Assembly (NCBI GenBank): GCA_036376595.1
Contig: DASVAA010000227.1
Coordinates: 61,593-125,592, forward strand
DNA length: 64,000 nucleotides
Direction: 5' to 3'
From: SMAG-U1939 sp036376595
GTDB taxonomy: Bacteria; Chloroflexota; Ktedonobacteria; Ktedonobacterales; JADMIN01
Part shown: positions 1 to 8,814 of the stretch, piece by piece
How the letters are laid out: each line of letters opens with the position of its first letter
Numbering within the stretch: the stretch's first letter is position 1
Made by a program: the position numbers and the translations under genes
Notes under the pieces: model-generated
Database searches by the model: none
What the model was told of the DNA's origin: nothing
What the model saw: only the letters and a program-made list of their open reading frames with translations

Positions 1-213
1 GACGCTCACGTCGTTGGCGTGCGCCGACGTGAACGCGTCCTGGATCTGCGTTGTGGTGATGTTGGGATTGGCGAAGACCAGGTCCACCGTGGTGCCGTTG
101 GTGAAGTCAATGCCAAGGTTGAGATGCCAGAAGATCAACGCCAGCAGTCCCGGCACGATAATCAGCCCGGAGATGGCGAAGAAGACGTAGCGATACTTCG
201 TGAGATGGAACAC
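1..213 (-). CDS. secF: SecF, protein translocase subunit (N-terminal part only)
   Basis: The minus strand reads a GTG start at 213 followed by VFHLTKYRYVFFAISGLI, then a first membrane helix and a short periplasmic stretch. It runs off the window edge after about 70 codons. SecF is a membrane partner of SecD in the accessory complex that uses the proton gradient to help pull secreted proteins through SecYEG. The early motif GIDFTNGT resembles the GIDFxGGT element after the first helix of SecF. The start lies three bases past the secD stop, so the two are probably translationally coupled. The rest of the gene lies outside the window. Confidence 0.88.
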   Translation of the reverse strand, partial: MFHLTKYRYVFFAISGLIIVPGLLALIFWHLNLGIDFTNGTTVDLVFANPNITTTQIQDAFTSAHANDVSV

Positions 214-216
214 GAT

Positions 217-1821
217 CTACTCCTCCGCCCCGCCAGTGGTACCGGCCGCGCCGCTGCGGGCGGCGCTGGGCGTCTTGCCGTTGGTGACGTTGCCGCTTGC
301 GGCGAGATCGCCCGCGTTGCCGATGGCGTCTTCATCGTCCTCGTCCAGCTCGGGCGCACCCGCCGGCACCGGCACTGGGCGTCCACCGGACGCCTCCGCA
401 CGTACCGCCGCCACACGCGAGACCGGCCGGTTGTAGCGCGCAATCGGCAGCGCGCTGCGCGGCAGCCCATAAAAGCCGGGGTGGCTCGCCACGGCGGAGA
501 ACGCCGGCACCAGCAGCAGGCCGTCGAGGAGGCTGCGCGTGACGACCACGGCGGTGAAAAGGCTGATCAGGACGCCAAGTGCCAGGTTGATGGCGAAGCC
601 GATGATCAGCGTCGCGCCGAAGTTGCTGCCGAAGAAGTACAGGATGACGCAGGTAATCAGCGTCGAGGCGTTGGAATCGCGGATCGAAGGCCAGGCGCGC
701 TTCCAGCCGATGTCTATGGCCGCGCTCATCGTGCGGCCGCTGCGTAACTCCTCTTTGATGCGCTCGAAGATCAGCACGTTGGCGTCCACCGCCATACCGA
801 TGGTCAGGATGGTAGCGGCGATGCTGGGCAGCGAAAGCGTGACGCCCAGGATCTTAAAGATCGCGAAGAGGATGCCGGCGTAGAGTACGAGGGCCACGTC
901 GGCCAGCAGGCCCGGCAGCCGATAATAGATCAGCATGAAGAGCATCACCATGCCCAGGCCAATGATCGCGGCGCGCAGGCTGTCGGTGAGCGCCTGCTGG
1001 CCGAGCGTTGGGGCGAGCTGGCTTTCGCTGTCTACCGTCAGTGGCAGGGGAAGCGCGCCGTACTTCATGAACGACGCCAGGTTCTGCGCCTCAGTGATCG
1101 AGCCGAGGCCGGTGATCTGCCCGTTGCCGTCGATCTCCGACTGGATGGTTGCCGAGTTGATGACCTGATTGTCCAGAATGATGGTCAGGTACTCGCCGAT
1201 GTGTGACCCCGTGTACTGGCCGAAAGCGCTCTTGGCGGAGCCTTTGAAGGCGAAGGTGACGATCGGCTGGCCGGATTGCGGGTCGAGCTGCGCGGCAATC
1301 GAGCTGGAGTCGAGCTGGCGCCCGGTAAAGACAACCTTGTATTGCCCGCTCTGGCACGTGGTGGTGCAGGTCTGCCCCGTCACGTCGGTGCCCACGCTGA
1401 GCTGCGTCGCGCCAGTATCAATGATCTCCATGAGGCCGGTCTTGCCCAGCAGCGCCAGGGCCTGTGTGTCACTCTTGAGGCCCGGCAGCTCAACCGAGAC
1501 ACGATTGCTGCCCTGCTGGCGCACAACGGCGTCGTTGAGACCCAGGCCGCCGGAGACGCGCCGATTGACGTTGTCGAGCACGGCGCCCATGTTATCGGCG
1601 ATCTCGGTACCGCAGGACTTGGCATTATCTGGGCAGTGGGCCAGCAGGACGATTTGGATGCCGCCCTGCAGGTCGAGGCCCTGTTTGATGGAGAGCGGAT
1701 TCTTGTAGCCGGCGACGTTGATGGTCGAGTGCTTCCCGGCGAATCCGATATCTACCCAGTACGTGCCCAGGGCGAGTAACGCAATGAAGATCAGCATCAA
1801 GATGGTCTTGTCGCGACGCAT
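217..1821 (-). CDS. secD: SecD, protein translocase subunit
   Basis: A 534-residue SecD. The N-terminal helix (about residues 7-24) is followed by the D1 motif QGLDLQGG (about 47-54), a periplasmic head of about 230 residues, and five clustered helices with the signature TIGMAVDANVLIFERIKEE. SecD and SecF form the proton-driven accessory motor of the Sec translocon. The ATG at 1821 has a GAAGGGAA site upstream. The final 75 or so residues form a polar Ala/Gly/Glu-rich tail that is not part of the usual core. A dispersed palindromic repeat (378-394) is read through within this tail. A consensus promoter sits about 195 bases upstream. Confidence 0.96.
   Translation of the reverse strand: MRRDKTILMLIFIALLALGTYWVDIGFAGKHSTINVAGYKNPLSIKQGLDLQGGIQIVLLAHCPDNAKSCGTEIADNMGAVLDNVNRRVSGGLGLNDAVVRQQGSNRVSVELPGLKSDTQALALLGKTGLMEIIDTGATQLSVGTDVTGQTCTTTCQSGQYKVVFTGRQLDSSSIAAQLDPQSGQPIVTFAFKGSAKSAFGQYTGSHIGEYLTIILDNQVINSATIQSEIDGNGQITGLGSITEAQNLASFMKYGALPLPLTVDSESQLAPTLGQQALTDSLRAAIIGLGMVMLFMLIYYRLPGLLADVALVLYAGILFAIFKILGVTLSLPSIAATILTIGMAVDANVLIFERIKEELRSGRTMSAAIDIGWKRAWPSIRDSNASTLITCVILYFFGSNFGATLIIGFAINLALGVLISLFTAVVVTRSLLDGLLLVPAFSAVASHPGFYGLPRSALPIARYNRPVSRVAAVRAEASGGRPVPVPAGAPELDEDDEDAIGNAGDLAASGNVTNGKTPSAARSGAAGTTGGAEE
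378..394. repeat. Dispersed palindrome GGCGTCC-ACC-GGACGCC inside secD
   Basis: Seven-base arms with a three-base loop, translated as part of the SecD C-terminal tail. Related copies lie near 1856-1875, 1924-1940, 18981-19003, 21672-21688, 23551-23568 and 31399-31416. Confidence 0.7.
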
Positions 1822-2335
1822 GCGGGCAGTTCCCTTCGCTTTCGTCGTCCCGAGTAGGGGCGTCCGGCGGGCGCTTGGCGGGCGCCAGCCCTTCTCACCT
1901 CATGCCGGCGTCGGGGCGATGCTGCCCTCCACCGGACGCCAATCCTCGCGCTCGCGCACGCCTGATTTGGGACGAGCCGTCGCGCAGCGGACACATTCAC
2001 GGACGGTATCAGGCGCAGTATAGCCGACGCCGCGGGGTGTGTCAAACCTCGCGGACCCCTCGCGCCGCTTGCCGCCTGCGCTCGCGGCTCGCCCGATAGC
2101 TCGCTGGCGGTGATCGTCGCATTCACTGTAACGATACGCATCGGGGAGACGGCAGCTCACACCATGATGTGCCAGCGCCACAACCGTTTAGCCCCACGGT
2201 TGCAAGACGTGCGAACAGCGACTGTGGCAACGCGCCGCGCGAAACGGCTGTGTTGCGGCAGATCGGGTGCGGGGCTGTGGTAGCATGGGCGTGAGCGAGC
2301 ATGCCCGCGTCTGCCGCCCCCGAAGGGAGAACTCC
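1822..2335. other. Intergenic region between divergent secD and a PLP-enzyme gene
   Basis: 514 bases without a convincing gene. It contains degenerate copies of the GGGCGTCC/GGACGCC repeat (about 1856-1875 and 1924-1940) and the secD promoter. The remainder is GC-rich with only shadow reading frames. I see no clear promoter for the rightward gene. Confidence 0.6.
2017..2045 (-). promoter_or_regulatory. Promoter of secDF
   Basis: On the minus strand TTGACA (2045-2040) is separated by exactly 17 bases from TATACT (2022-2017). This is a near-perfect housekeeping promoter and implies a leader of about 190 bases before the secD ATG. Confidence 0.75.
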
Positions 2336-3625
2336 ATGCCCGAGACCTTGCCGGCAGCCGGCCACATCGTCCCTGCCGCTGCACAGCCCGCATCCGCCGA
2401 CGCAGCAGAGCAGCCCGCGCGCGTCACACTCCCAACCTACGCCGTCTACCGCGCGCTATTCGCTGGCCGCGCGATGCCCTTTGCCTACGTGGACCTCGAC
2501 CTCTTCGACGAGAACGCGCGGCGCATCGCGGCGCTGGCGCGCGAGCGCGGCAAACGGGTGCGCATCGCCTCGAAGTCGGTGCGCAGCGTGGCGCTGCTGC
2601 GGCGCATCCTGGCGGCCGACGCGACCTTCCGGGGGCTGATGTGCTTTACGACGCGCGAAGCGACGTGGCTCGCCGGCCAGGGCTTTGACGACCTGCTGAT
2701 CGGCTACCCCGCCTGGCACGACGCCGACCTCGACGTGGTGGCACAGGCGACGGCTGGCGCGGGCGCGCGCATCGTGCTGATGGTGGATAGCGTCGAGCAC
2801 GTGGAGCGCATCGAGGCGGCGGCGCGGCGCGCGGGTGTGCGACTGCCGCTATGCCTGGAGCTGGATATGTCGCTCGACGTGCCAGGGCTGCACTTTGGCG
2901 TGTGGCGCTCGCCGCTGCGCACCGCGGCTCAGGCGCGGCCCGTGCTGGAGCGCATCGCGGCGTCGCGTGACGTGTGGCTCGACGGCCTGATGGGCTACGA
3001 GGCCCAGATCGCCGGTCTGGGCGACAACACACCGGATCAAGCCGCCAAGAACCTGATGATCCGCGCGCTCAAGCGGCGCTCGGTGCGCCAGGTGGCGGCG
3101 CGGCGGGCCGAGCTGGTGGCGCTGGTGCGCGAGCTGGGCCTCACGCCGCGCTTCGTCAACGGCGGCGGCACGGGCAGCATCGCCACCACGCGCGAGGAGC
3201 CGGACGTGACCGAGATCACCGCCGGCTCCGGCTTCTACGCGCCAGGCCTCTTCGACGCCTACCGAGCGTTCCGTTATCTGCCGGCTGCTGGGTACGCCGT
3301 CGAGATCGTGCGCCGGCCCGCGCCGGACCTCTACACCTGCCTGGGCGGCGGCTACACGGCCTCAGGTGCGGCGGGCAGCGACAAGTTGCCGCGGGCCTAC
3401 CTGCCAAAGGGCGCACGGCTGCTGCCGCTGGAGGGCACGGGCGAGGTGCAGACGCCGGTGCGCTATCGTGGGCCGGAGGCGCTGCGGCTGGGCGACCCGA
3501 TCTTCCTGCGCCACGCCAAGGCTGGTGAGCTCTGCGAGCGCTTCACCCACCTGCTGCTGGTTCAGGGCGGCGCGGTGGCGGACGAGGTGACGACCTATCG
3601 CGGCGACGGGCAATCCTTCCTGTGA
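2336..3625 (+). CDS. Alanine-racemase-fold PLP enzyme (amino acid deaminase/aldolase family)
   Basis: A 429-residue protein of the D-threonine aldolase / D-serine dehydratase type of fold-III PLP enzymes. An N-terminal TIM barrel starts at AYVDLDLFDENARRI and carries the presumed PLP lysine in RIASKSVRS. The phosphate-binding-type stretch FVNGGGTGS and a C-terminal beta domain with CLGGGYTASG follow. The family acts on D-amino or beta-hydroxy amino acids, but the substrate cannot be read from the sequence. I chose the ATG at 2336 because of the AAGGGAGA site eight bases upstream. A longer in-frame start exists at 2267. The next gene encodes a lactone-oxidase-type flavoprotein, a pairing I recall from actinobacteria, so the two may act in one pathway. 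Confidence 0.8.
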   Translation: MPETLPAAGHIVPAAAQPASADAAEQPARVTLPTYAVYRALFAGRAMPFAYVDLDLFDENARRIAALARERGKRVRIASKSVRSVALLRRILAADATFRGLMCFTTREATWLAGQGFDDLLIGYPAWHDADLDVVAQATAGAGARIVLMVDSVEHVERIEAAARRAGVRLPLCLELDMSLDVPGLHFGVWRSPLRTAAQARPVLERIAASRDVWLDGLMGYEAQIAGLGDNTPDQAAKNLMIRALKRRSVRQVAARRAELVALVRELGLTPRFVNGGGTGSIATTREEPDVTEITAGSGFYAPGLFDAYRAFRYLPAAGYAVEIVRRPAPDLYTCLGGGYTASGAAGSDKLPRAYLPKGARLLPLEGTGEVQTPVRYRGPEALRLGDPIFLRHAKAGELCERFTHLLLVQGGAVADEVTTYRGDGQSFL

Positions 3626-3629
3626 GGTA

Positions 3630-3704
3630 GGACGCGGAGGACGCGGAGGACGCGGAGGACGCGGAGTCTCGCGGAGTCTCGCGGAGTCTCGCGGAGGACG
3701 CGGA
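3630..3704. repeat. Short tandem repeat GCGGAGGAC and GCGGAGTCTC
   Basis: About four to five copies of a nine-base unit GCGGAGGAC, then three of a ten-base unit GCGGAGTCTC, then one more of the first. It sits directly after the stop codon at 3625. The complementary motif occurs inside glgB at 33681-33728, and a trace appears at 52050. Confidence 0.85.
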
Positions 3705-3777
3705 GATGAGAGGTGAGTCGCACAGTGGGTCGTACATGCACCTCGATCCCCAACCCGCGACGGCGAGTTTTGCGACC

Positions 3778-3839
3778 GTCAGGCCCTCCAGGCGCGGTGT
3801 CAACCGCCGGCTCTGTGGGCGCGGTGTCAACCGCCGGCT
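3778..3839. repeat. Dispersed repeat with internal 21-base duplication
   Basis: The 21-base unit beginning GCGCGGTGTCAACC is present twice (3792-3812 and 3819-3839). The preceding GTCAGGCCCTCCAGGCGCGG also occurs, inverted, at 47406-47436. These are two members of one dispersed family. Confidence 0.75.
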
Positions 3840-3854
3840 GAAAGGTTCTAGACG

Positions 3855-5243
3855 ATGGGTGAGACGCTGCGGGCGGGCGGCAGCCGATGGCACAACTGGT
3901 CGGGATCGGTGCGCGGGCGGCCGCGTGAAGTTGCGCGGCCCGCGAGTCTGGAGGAGCTGGCGCGGCTGGTGGGGGAGTGGGGCCGCGCGGGGCGCCATGT
4001 GCGCGTGGTCGGCTCGGGTCACTCCTTCACGCCGCTGGTGCAGACCGATGACGTGTTGATGACGCTCGACGGCATGCAGGGCATCATCTCGGCCGACGGG
4101 CGGGCGGGCGAGGTGCGCGTGTGGGGCGGCACGCGGCTCAAGCGGCTGGGCGAGGAGCTGCTGGCGCGCGGACTGGCGCAGGAGAACCTGGGTGACATTG
4201 ATGTGCAGAGCATCGCGGGGGCAATCGCCACCGGCACCCACGGCACGGGCGTGAAGTTCGGCTCGATTGCCACGCAGGTGACGGGGCTGACACTGGTGAC
4301 GGCCTCCGGCGAGGTGTTGGAGTGCTCGGTGGACGAGCGGCCCGACGTGTTCAAGGCGGCGCAGGTCTCGCTGGGGGCGCTGGGCGTGGTCGCGGCTGTG
4401 ACGCTGCGGATGGTGCCGGCGCGGCGCAAGCGCTACATCAGCCGGCGCGGGCGCTTGGATGAGACGCTCGCCAACCTGGACCGCTACAAGTCCGAGAACG
4501 AGCACTTCGAGTTCTTCTGGCTGCCCTACACCGACTACGTGCAGGCCAAGCTCATCAATCCTACTGAGGCACCAGCCACCGGCAGCAACCTGTGGGGCCG
4601 CTTCAACTCGCTGGTGATGGAGAATGGCGTCTTCTGGGGCATGTCGGCGCTGTGCCGCCTGATGCCGCCGATCTCGCGCACGATGAGCAACATCGAGGCG
4701 TGGGGCATCGCGCCGGTGGACCGTGTGGACGAGAGCTACCGGCTCTTCGCCACCGAGCGGCTGGTGCGTTTCCAGGAGATGGAGTACAACATCCCGGCGC
4801 AGCACTTTCCGGCGGCGCTGGATGAGATTCGGGCGCTGTTGGCGGCACGCACGTTCAACGTCAACTTCCCCGTCGAATGCCGCTTTGTCCGTGGCGACGA
4901 CATCTGGCTCAGCCCCGCCTACCAGCGCGATTCGGCCTACATCGCCGTCCACATGTACCGCGGCATGCCCTATCGCGACTACTTCGATGCCATCGAGGCG
5001 ATCTTCCAGCGCTACGAGGGTCGGCCGCACTGGGGCAAGATGCACACGCTTGGTCCCACCACGCTCGCCGCGCGGTACCCTCGCTGGGACGACTTCCGTC
5101 GCGTGCGCGCTGAGCTGGACCCGCGGGGCGTATTCCTCAACGACTACCTGAGCGGCCTATTTGCCGCCGATGCACCTGTTCCGAGCGCCGAAGCGTCCGG
5201 CAGCGCGTCAGCAGACGCGCGCGTAGGCGGGGCAGAGGCGTAA
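3855..5243 (+). CDS. FAD-linked D-arabinono-1,4-lactone / L-gulonolactone oxidase-type oxidoreductase
   Basis: A 462-residue FAD-linked oxidase of the vanillyl-alcohol-oxidase/ALO type. The N-terminal FAD domain shows the pyrophosphate-binding RVVGSGHSFTPL (about residues 55-66) and the IATGTHGTG loop. The C-terminal ALO domain ends with RPHWGKMH, the substrate-side motif seen in sugar-lactone oxidases. These enzymes oxidise aldonolactones or related alditols. The exact substrate is not resolved here. The protein is soluble with no signal peptide. It probably forms a unit with the preceding PLP enzyme, although 229 bases of repeats separate them. The tail after about residue 440 is Ala/Ser-rich. 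Confidence 0.88.
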   Translation: MGETLRAGGSRWHNWSGSVRGRPREVARPASLEELARLVGEWGRAGRHVRVVGSGHSFTPLVQTDDVLMTLDGMQGIISADGRAGEVRVWGGTRLKRLGEELLARGLAQENLGDIDVQSIAGAIATGTHGTGVKFGSIATQVTGLTLVTASGEVLECSVDERPDVFKAAQVSLGALGVVAAVTLRMVPARRKRYISRRGRLDETLANLDRYKSENEHFEFFWLPYTDYVQAKLINPTEAPATGSNLWGRFNSLVMENGVFWGMSALCRLMPPISRTMSNIEAWGIAPVDRVDESYRLFATERLVRFQEMEYNIPAQHFPAALDEIRALLAARTFNVNFPVECRFVRGDDIWLSPAYQRDSAYIAVHMYRGMPYRDYFDAIEAIFQRYEGRPHWGKMHTLGPTTLAARYPRWDDFRRVRAELDPRGVFLNDYLSGLFAADAPVPSAEASGSASADARVGGAEA

Positions 5244-5260
5244 CTGCGCGACTCGCCGGC

Positions 5261-6076
5261 TTACTTCCCGCTGGGTGCGACGTGCGTCACAGCGGCAACG
5301 GTCACGGTGAGCGGCAGCGCGCCGTCCTTGAGGTAGGCGGCGAAGCGCTGCGTATCGGCCATCGTGCCGAGTCCGTTGATCTCCCCGGAGCCTGCTATCT
5401 CACTCTGGATGACCAACGAGCAGGCGATGGTGCTGTCGAGCGTGATGGTCAGGTACTCGCCGATGCGTGACTGCGTGTACTGAGCGAAGCGGTCGCGGGC
5501 GGTGCCAACGAAGGCGAAGGTGACAAACGGCTGGCCAGAGTGGGGGTCGGGCTGCGCGGCAACAGAGGTTGGGTCGATCTCGCTGTTATCGAAGACGATG
5601 GGGTATTGGCCGGGGTTGCATTTCGCGCCCGCGGCGCAGGTCTCTCCCACGACGCTGGTGCCGGGCGCGAGATATTGGCCGCCAGTGTCAATGAACTGGA
5701 TGAGTCCCGGCGCGGTGAGCAGCTTGACGGCGTTGGTGGAGTCGGTGAGGCCCGGCAAATAGACGATCATCTGCGAGTCGCCCTGCTGGCGAACCTGCGC
5801 ACCGCTGATGTTTAGCGCATCGTGGACGCGGCTCGTGAGCGTATCGCTCAGTGTGGGCAGCAGCGCACCCACATCGCACCCCGGCAGCCTGGCTGGGCAG
5901 TGCGCCTGGAGCGTGATGCGGTAGCCGCCCTGCTGGCGGAGCAGCGCCTCGGGGTCCTGCTGGAACGCGCCGTCCACGTAGAGGAAGCCGACCACGACGG
6001 CCAGCACGGCGACGAGCAGCCCGGCCGCGAGCAGCGCGCGTTGTAGCTTGCCCTGGGGCAGCGTGATTCTGGGCAT
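5261..6076 (-). CDS. SecD periplasmic-head paralogue lacking the transport helices
   Basis: 271 residues with an N-terminal helix (about 13-33) followed only by a region that aligns throughout with the periplasmic head of the SecD at 217-1821. Shared blocks include LPGL, FIDTG/IIDTG, VVGETC/VTGQTC, PHSGQPFVTFAF/PQSGQPIVTFAF, IGEYLTI and GALPLTV. It stops where SecD would enter its five-helix module. The D1 motif is not conserved (LRQQGGYRITL instead of GLDLQGG). It cannot be a proton-driven SecD by itself. A membrane-tethered accessory that binds emerging substrates or SecDF is one guess. The frame is intact, so it is not an obvious pseudogene. Confidence 0.82.
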   Translation of the reverse strand: MPRITLPQGKLQRALLAAGLLVAVLAVVVGFLYVDGAFQQDPEALLRQQGGYRITLQAHCPARLPGCDVGALLPTLSDTLTSRVHDALNISGAQVRQQGDSQMIVYLPGLTDSTNAVKLLTAPGLIQFIDTGGQYLAPGTSVVGETCAAGAKCNPGQYPIVFDNSEIDPTSVAAQPDPHSGQPFVTFAFVGTARDRFAQYTQSRIGEYLTITLDSTIACSLVIQSEIAGSGEINGLGTMADTQRFAAYLKDGALPLTVTVAAVTHVAPSGK

Positions 6077-6255
6077 GCGGTGGCTCTACTCCTTTGCCGC
6101 GCATGATAATACACCACGCGCGCCCTGTCACGCGATCCACGCCGGGATCACGCAGACGCCCCCGCCCTCGCGTATGTGCTGGAGGGAAGGGGTGTCGTCG
6201 GGGCACACGCGGTGCGCCCAGGGATTCAGGGAGTGCGAAATGGGAGCGCCTGCGG

Positions 6256-7968
6256 CTACTCGCCGACCATCGCCGGACGCGGCTCCTGGGGCGCCGCCTC
6301 GCTGCTGGCCGCGGCGCGCTTGGCGGCCTCGACCGCCGGGTCCTTGCCGATGAACAGCGCCAGCACGATTGCCACCGCGCAGCCAATCATCGAGACGATG
6401 AAGGCGACGTTGATGCCGTGGGTCTGTGCCACTGGCAACACATGTTGGGTCACGTACTGCTGCGCAAAGTGCTGACCGTACTGGTTCGCCGCCTGCCGCA
6501 CGCAGGCCTCGATCTGTGTGGTGTGCTGGGGCGCCGTCGCACCGAAGGGCTGTGAGCAGGTCGCCACTAGCTTGCCCAGCGGCGTCGTCGGATCGTACGG
6601 CGAGCCACTCGTGTGCTGCTGCACCGCCTGCTGGGTGGCAGATCGCACCTGCGGGGCGAGGGCGGTAGCCTTGTCCTTGGCCTGCTGCACGAAGATTGTC
6701 GTCAGGGCGGTGATGCCCACAGCGCCGAAGACCTGCCGTGTGACGTTGACCAGCGACGAGGCGCGCGCCATCGCACGGTTGCTGACGACTGAGAGTGCCA
6801 GCGTCTGCAAGGGGATGTTGGCGAAGCCCAGCCCCAGGCCGCGCACCAGCATCCAGATCTGGAGCGACTGCCAGGTCGTGTTGACAGTGAGCTGTGTGAA
6901 GCCGAAGGTGCCGGCAGTCACCAGTGCGAACCCGACAGCGACCAGGATGCGCGGGCCAACCTGGTTGTAGAGTCGTCCGGCGATGACGGTGGCCACCGCG
7001 GCGCCCAGGCCCTGCACGATCACGAACTCGCCCGATTGCAGCGGCGAGTAGCCCTGCACGTTCTGGAAGAAGATCGGCAGTAGGTAGATGCTGGCGAAGA
7101 GGAAGCCGGAGACCACCCACGTCAGCACGTTCGCGGCGGTGAAGGTGTAATTGCGGAACAGCCGCACGTCCATGACCGGGTCGCTGACCAGCAGCTCGTT
7201 GACGACGAACGCGATTAGCAGCACGCCGCCCGCCGCCAGCGCGATCAGCACTTTGCCGTCGGTCCAGCTCGTCAAGGCTGCCTCGGAGATGCCGTAGACC
7301 AGCGCCGTGAAGCCGACCATCGAGAGCACCAGGCCGACGACGTCGAAGCGCTTGCGGGCAGCTGGCTGGCCCTCCGGCGTGGCCAATCCGCTCTCGGCGC
7401 GCTCGCGCGCGCCACCATGCAGCACCAGCAGCGAGCCGATGAAGGCGATCACGCCGACGGGCAGATTGATCAGGAAGATCGCGCGCCAGTCGAAGTTCTG
7501 CGTGAAGAACCCGCCGACGGTGGGGCCGAAGGCCGGCGCCAGCAGCACCGGCACGCCGATCAACGCGCTGGCGGGGCCGCGCTCGGCCGGCGGGAAGATG
7601 CGGAAGATGATCGCGAAGGCCACCGGGAAGAGCGCGCCGCCGCCGATCCCCTGGAAGACACGAAAGGCGATCAGCCATTGCTCGCTGGGCGCGAAGGCGC
7701 ACAGCGCGGAGCCAACTGTGAAGAGCCCCAGCGCCGTCAAGAAAACGGTCTTGGTTCCAATGCGGTCACTCACGAAGCCGGTGACCGGGATCACCGCAGC
7801 CTGCGCCAGCAGATACGCCGTCGCGACCCAGGTGATCGTGTCGCGGTCAGTATGGAAGTATGCCTGCATCTGAGGCAGCGCGACCGACACGATGGTCACG
7901 TCGAGCACGCCCATAAAGAGTCCGAGGGCGACGACGATCGCCGCGCGCCACTTGTAGTCCAACCGCAC
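6256..7968 (-). CDS. MFS drug exporter, DHA2 (14-helix, EmrB/QacA) family
   Basis: 570 residues with 14 predicted membrane helices. Motif A appears as GFVSDRIGTK and motif C as LLAPAFGPTVGG, both typical of DHA2 proton-drug antiporters. A long polar loop with two cysteines lies before the last helix. The GTG at 7968 follows GAGGAGG with six bases between, and only one base separates it from the stop of the upstream TetR gene. The two therefore form an efflux operon under their own repressor. Substrate unknown. Confidence 0.93.
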   Translation of the reverse strand: MRLDYKWRAAIVVALGLFMGVLDVTIVSVALPQMQAYFHTDRDTITWVATAYLLAQAAVIPVTGFVSDRIGTKTVFLTALGLFTVGSALCAFAPSEQWLIAFRVFQGIGGGALFPVAFAIIFRIFPPAERGPASALIGVPVLLAPAFGPTVGGFFTQNFDWRAIFLINLPVGVIAFIGSLLVLHGGARERAESGLATPEGQPAARKRFDVVGLVLSMVGFTALVYGISEAALTSWTDGKVLIALAAGGVLLIAFVVNELLVSDPVMDVRLFRNYTFTAANVLTWVVSGFLFASIYLLPIFFQNVQGYSPLQSGEFVIVQGLGAAVATVIAGRLYNQVGPRILVAVGFALVTAGTFGFTQLTVNTTWQSLQIWMLVRGLGLGFANIPLQTLALSVVSNRAMARASSLVNVTRQVFGAVGITALTTIFVQQAKDKATALAPQVRSATQQAVQQHTSGSPYDPTTPLGKLVATCSQPFGATAPQHTTQIEACVRQAANQYGQHFAQQYVTQHVLPVAQTHGINVAFIVSMIGCAVAIVLALFIGKDPAVEAAKRAAASSEAAPQEPRPAMVGE

Positions 7969-7969
7969 G

Positions 7970-8722
7970 TTATGCCTCCTCGGCGGGCTGTGCCAGGCGC
8001 GCCTGGCTGGTGTGGGATGGGGATGCTTCGAGAGCATCGGAGTCCTCAATCGTAGGGGTCAGGATGCCGCGCAGCACTAGCTCGATAATCTGCTCGCGGG
8101 CGTGGGCGATGGCCGCGGGCGAAGTGAAGTCGGTATCGGGGAAGAGGATCGCGAACCGCGGCAGCGAGACCATGTGGAACATGGGCAGGCTGGTAACAGT
8201 AGTGAAGAGCAGCTTGGGATCGAGATCCGAGCGCACGATCCCAGCCTCCCGCGCACGCTCGAGCAGCGCCAACACACGCTGCGGCCAAGAGTGGGGCGTG
8301 GAGGGCGAGCAATTGGAAAAGGTTTGCCAACCCTCGGCCGCCTCCCAGGCCAGGATGCGCGCCGCCTGGGGGCGCTCGGCGTAGAAGTCGAAGATCGCGC
8401 CCATGCACTCGGCGGCGAGCGCGCGGATACGTGCGGCGGTGACATGCTGGTCGTCACCGGCGAAGATGCGGTCGAAGGCCGCTTCAAATCGTGCGAAGAG
8501 GCGCTCCTTGGTGCGCGACATCAGCGCGCGGTAGAGACCGAGCTTGTCGTCGAAGTAATGGAAGATCAGTGCCTTGTTGTAGCCGGCGGTGCGCGCGATG
8601 TCGTCTACCCGCGCGCCGCTGAAGCCGTCGCGGGCGAAGATTTCTTGCGCGGCGTTGAGAATCGCCTCGCGGGCGGCGTCGGCATCGCGCTCGCGGCCGG
8701 CGCGCTGGAGGGTGCGCTGCAT
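7970..8722 (-). CDS. TetR-family transcriptional repressor
   Basis: A 250-residue TetR regulator. The helix-turn-helix lies in AAQEIFARDGFSGARVDDIARTAGYNKALIFHYF, split as helix 2 (about 34-41) and recognition region ending NKALIFHYF. A ligand domain without family-specific marks follows. I prefer the ATG at 8722 over the upstream in-frame ATG at 8764. It has GAGAGGCGG in front and leaves the likely operator outside the coding region. The gene is immediately followed by the MFS exporter, so it most likely represses itself and the pump until a toxic ligand binds. Confidence 0.9.
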   Translation of the reverse strand: MQRTLQRAGRERDADAAREAILNAAQEIFARDGFSGARVDDIARTAGYNKALIFHYFDDKLGLYRALMSRTKERLFARFEAAFDRIFAGDDQHVTAARIRALAAECMGAIFDFYAERPQAARILAWEAAEGWQTFSNCSPSTPHSWPQRVLALLERAREAGIVRSDLDPKLLFTTVTSLPMFHMVSLPRFAILFPDTDFTSPAAIAHAREQIIELVLRGILTPTIEDSDALEASPSHTSQARLAQPAEEA

Positions 8723-8744
8723 GGGGTGTGCCGCCTCTCCGTCG

Positions 8745-8781
8745 CTAACTAACCGGATGGTCAAACTAACTGGTTAGATAG
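8745..8781. promoter_or_regulatory. Candidate TetR operator
   Basis: Two direct copies of AACTAACYGG (8747-8756 and 8764-8773), 17 bases apart. The second forms a palindrome CTAACTGGTTAG (8766-8777). It lies 25-60 bases upstream of the TetR ATG and resembles the ACTAACCGGTTAGT sites bound by many TetR repressors of pumps. Confidence 0.65.
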
Positions 8782-8814
8782 TAACGGGAAGTGTCAACCC
8801 CTGATCGCAGGCGA

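Noticed and set aside
3630..3704. Possible CRISPR array
   Set aside because: Units are only 9-10 bases, directly abutting, with no spacers.
3543..5045. 500-codon minus-strand frame
   Set aside because: Antisense to the FAD-linked oxidase, running through a tandem repeat; His/Arg-rich.
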